In this document: one piece after another, positions 56,406-57,495 of the stretch
Layout: every line of letters begins with the position of its first letter
Numbering within the stretch: position 1 is the first letter of the stretch
NCBI GenBank assembly: GCA_016208105.1
Contig: JACQYS010000024.1
Coordinates: 1 to 57,495 of the forward strand
Source of the DNA: Desulfovibrio sp.
Lineage (GTDB): Bacteria; Desulfobacterota; Desulfovibrionia; Desulfovibrionales; Desulfovibrionaceae
DNA length: 57,495 nt
Direction: 5' to 3'
Made by a program: the position numbers and the translations under genes
Notes under the pieces: model-generated
Told to the model about the DNA's origin: nothing
Database searches by the model: none
Seen by the model: the letters and a program-made list of their open reading frames with translations, nothing else

Positions 56406-56434
56406 TGACTCAAATCTTCGCTTGGACTATTATT
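56406..56434 (+). promoter_or_regulatory. Promoter of the S24-like repressor gene
   Basis: TTGACT (56406-56411), a 17-base spacer and TATTAT (56429-56434): a good sigma-70 promoter 82 bases before the ATG at 56516. Confidence 0.7.
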
Positions 56435-56515
56435 TCTGGAAGTTGGGTATCAGGGGTTCGCACCATTGGTTAAACGGAGCGCTCCACGACGTTGCCGGGA
56501 GCCAAGAGGTGACTC

Positions 56516-57193
56516 ATGTACAATGCATTTGATGAAGCTTTGGAACGTATTAAACGCGCCACTGGCGCTCGCACCCAGGTGGATCTGGCGGCAATACTCG
56601 GCATCCGCCAGTCAAGCATCTCCGACGCCAAGCGGCGTCAATCGATCCCCGCGGATTGGTTGCTTAAGCTGTACCGCAGCCATGGGCTCAATCCGGACTG
56701 GGTCACCACCGGGGAGCAGCCCCAGGTGCTCCGGGAAGGAATGGCTCTGCCCGTTGGGTTGATGGAATCCGGCTCGACCTACTCGTCCGACAAGCCCCGG
56801 TCGCGCACCGTGACCGTAAGCTCCATGACCGGCGTGATTGTCGAAGACGGTTCTTTCCAGGACAAGCCCATCGAGATGCTGTCCATCCCAGAACCTTTCA
56901 CCTGCCCTTCCCTGACGGTCTTCAAGATGGAGCACCAGAACATGGAACCCATCCTGCGCCGCGGAGCCTACTTCGGCGTGAACAAAGACCAGAAGCAGCT
57001 CCGCTCAGGTGAAATTTTCGCAGTGGCCGTCCCCAACGAGGGAATGGTTGTGCGCAGACTCTTCAACGACTTCGAGCACAACCGAGTGATTCTGCGCAGC
57101 GAGAACCCTTCCTATAAAGAGGAGTTTTTAAGCTCCTCCATCATCGCCGGGAACATCATCGGCCAGGTGTGTTGGGTATTGCAGGAACTGTAG
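56516..57193 (+). CDS. CI-type phage repressor-like regulator with inactive S24 domain
   Basis: A 225-residue regulator. A helix-turn-helix (about residues 20-50, TQVDLAAILGIRQSSISDAKRR) is followed by a LexA/CI-type peptidase fold. The catalytic serine position reads N142 (EHQNMEPIL in place of GDSMEP) and the lysine position is R180/R181 (MVVRRLF), so self-cleavage should not occur. It is probably a stable transcription factor and not an SOS-cleaved repressor. AAGAGGTG lies before the ATG at 56516. It has its own promoter and terminator, and no phage structural genes are in view. Confidence 0.88.
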   Translation: MYNAFDEALERIKRATGARTQVDLAAILGIRQSSISDAKRRQSIPADWLLKLYRSHGLNPDWVTTGEQPQVLREGMALPVGLMESGSTYSSDKPRSRTVTVSSMTGVIVEDGSFQDKPIEMLSIPEPFTCPSLTVFKMEHQNMEPILRRGAYFGVNKDQKQLRSGEIFAVAVPNEGMVVRRLFNDFEHNRVILRSENPSYKEEFLSSSIIAGNIIGQVCWVLQEL

Positions 57194-57215
57194 TCTCAGC
57201 GCACTCATTCTTTTG

Positions 57216-57252
57216 GGCCGCTTTCCACAATGTGGAAAGCGGCCTTTTATTT
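57216..57252 (+). terminator. Rho-independent terminator after the repressor gene
   Basis: GGCCGCTTTCCACA pairs with TGTGGAAAGCGGCC (over 12 bp) and is followed by TTTTATTTT. It lies 22 bases past the stop. Confidence 0.93.
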
Positions 57253-57362
57253 TGCAGACCGATACACATTGCCACACTTTTTCCATCGCTGAGCGCCATG
57301 AAATTCAATCGCAACATCAAATATTGCTTCACAAAAGCCGCCTTGCGCATCCATCTACGTGG

Positions 57363-57495
57363 CTATCCCCTTAACTCCGCATAGGTGACAGGGGTGGCAC
57401 TGGAGCAGGCCCTCAAGAGGCGGTCGAAGCCCTGCCCAGGCCAGAAACGGCGGTTGAATCGGTAGCAGAATTCATCGAGGTATTTTTGAAGATGC
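57363..57495 (-). mobile_element. 3' end of an IS1595-like transposase
   Basis: The last 43 codons of a minus-strand gene enter from the window edge and stop at TAG (57365-57363). The peptide HLQKYLDEFCYRFNRRFW, then ending ATPVTYAELRG, matches the C-terminus of IS1595-family (ISXO2-like) transposases. The left end of the element should lie between about 57255 and 57362, but I could not define an inverted repeat without the other end. Confidence 0.8.

Overview
The window looks like chromosomal DNA from a GC-rich sulfate-reducing deltaproteobacterium of the Desulfovibrionales. The reasons are a Qrc/CISM-type redox operon with a multiheme c-type cytochrome, a HypF hydrogenase maturase, a RACo-like ferredoxin/ASKHA protein, type III glutamine synthetase, pyruvoyl-dependent arginine decarboxylase, and the Thr-Tyr-Gly-Thr-tuf tRNA array. 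Genes are dense and often overlap by ATGA or GTGA, so translational coupling is common. Species was not determined; this placement is inference from gene content.

Layout. 1-741: 5' end of tuf and four tRNA genes, minus strand. 792-4770: minus-strand operon for a membrane-anchored cytochrome, a Mo-oxidoreductase-like protein without the N-terminal Fe-S cysteines, a four-cluster ferredoxin and a small six-helix membrane subunit. 4863-6881: manC and rfbC (nucleotide sugars). 7019-11195: overlapping operon RACo-like - Rsm22-like - lipB - lipA. 11632-14622: plus-strand cell-wall genes (NlpC/P60 lipoprotein, L,D-transpeptidase) coupled to a receiver-histidine kinase. 14690-17371: sialidase-like propeller and acyltransferase 3. 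18524-20704: glnN. 20885-23154: yjbQ, a TPR protein and a GT2 glycosyltransferase. 23311-26805: Mla-type lipid transport operon. 26815-32133: a three-gene operon (REC-PAS-HD-GYP, PLP decarboxylase, acyl ligase-ACP-acyltransferase) that is the best candidate for an undescribed pathway. 32244-44549: mostly housekeeping genes (rlmH, rsmG, fabD, argS, nth, tgt). 44609-48809: diguanylate cyclase and a YyaL-type protein. 48930-50587: umuDC. 50692-52641: ilvB behind a clear leader-peptide attenuator. 52696-56048: DUF362 and hypF. 56209-57193: structured leader and an S24-type repressor that has lost its catalytic residues. 57363-57495: 3' end of an IS1595-like transposase cut by the window edge.

How the parts fit: the redox operon, HypF, RACo and lipoate genes fit an anaerobe that depends on hydrogen, quinone and one-carbon chemistry. 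Envelope biology is prominent (Mla, transpeptidase, NlpC, sugar synthesis, acyltransferases, c-di-GMP enzymes). The most testable regulatory claim is the Val/Leu attenuator of ilvB. The most testable pathway claim is the decarboxylase/ligase-ACP-acyltransferase operon.
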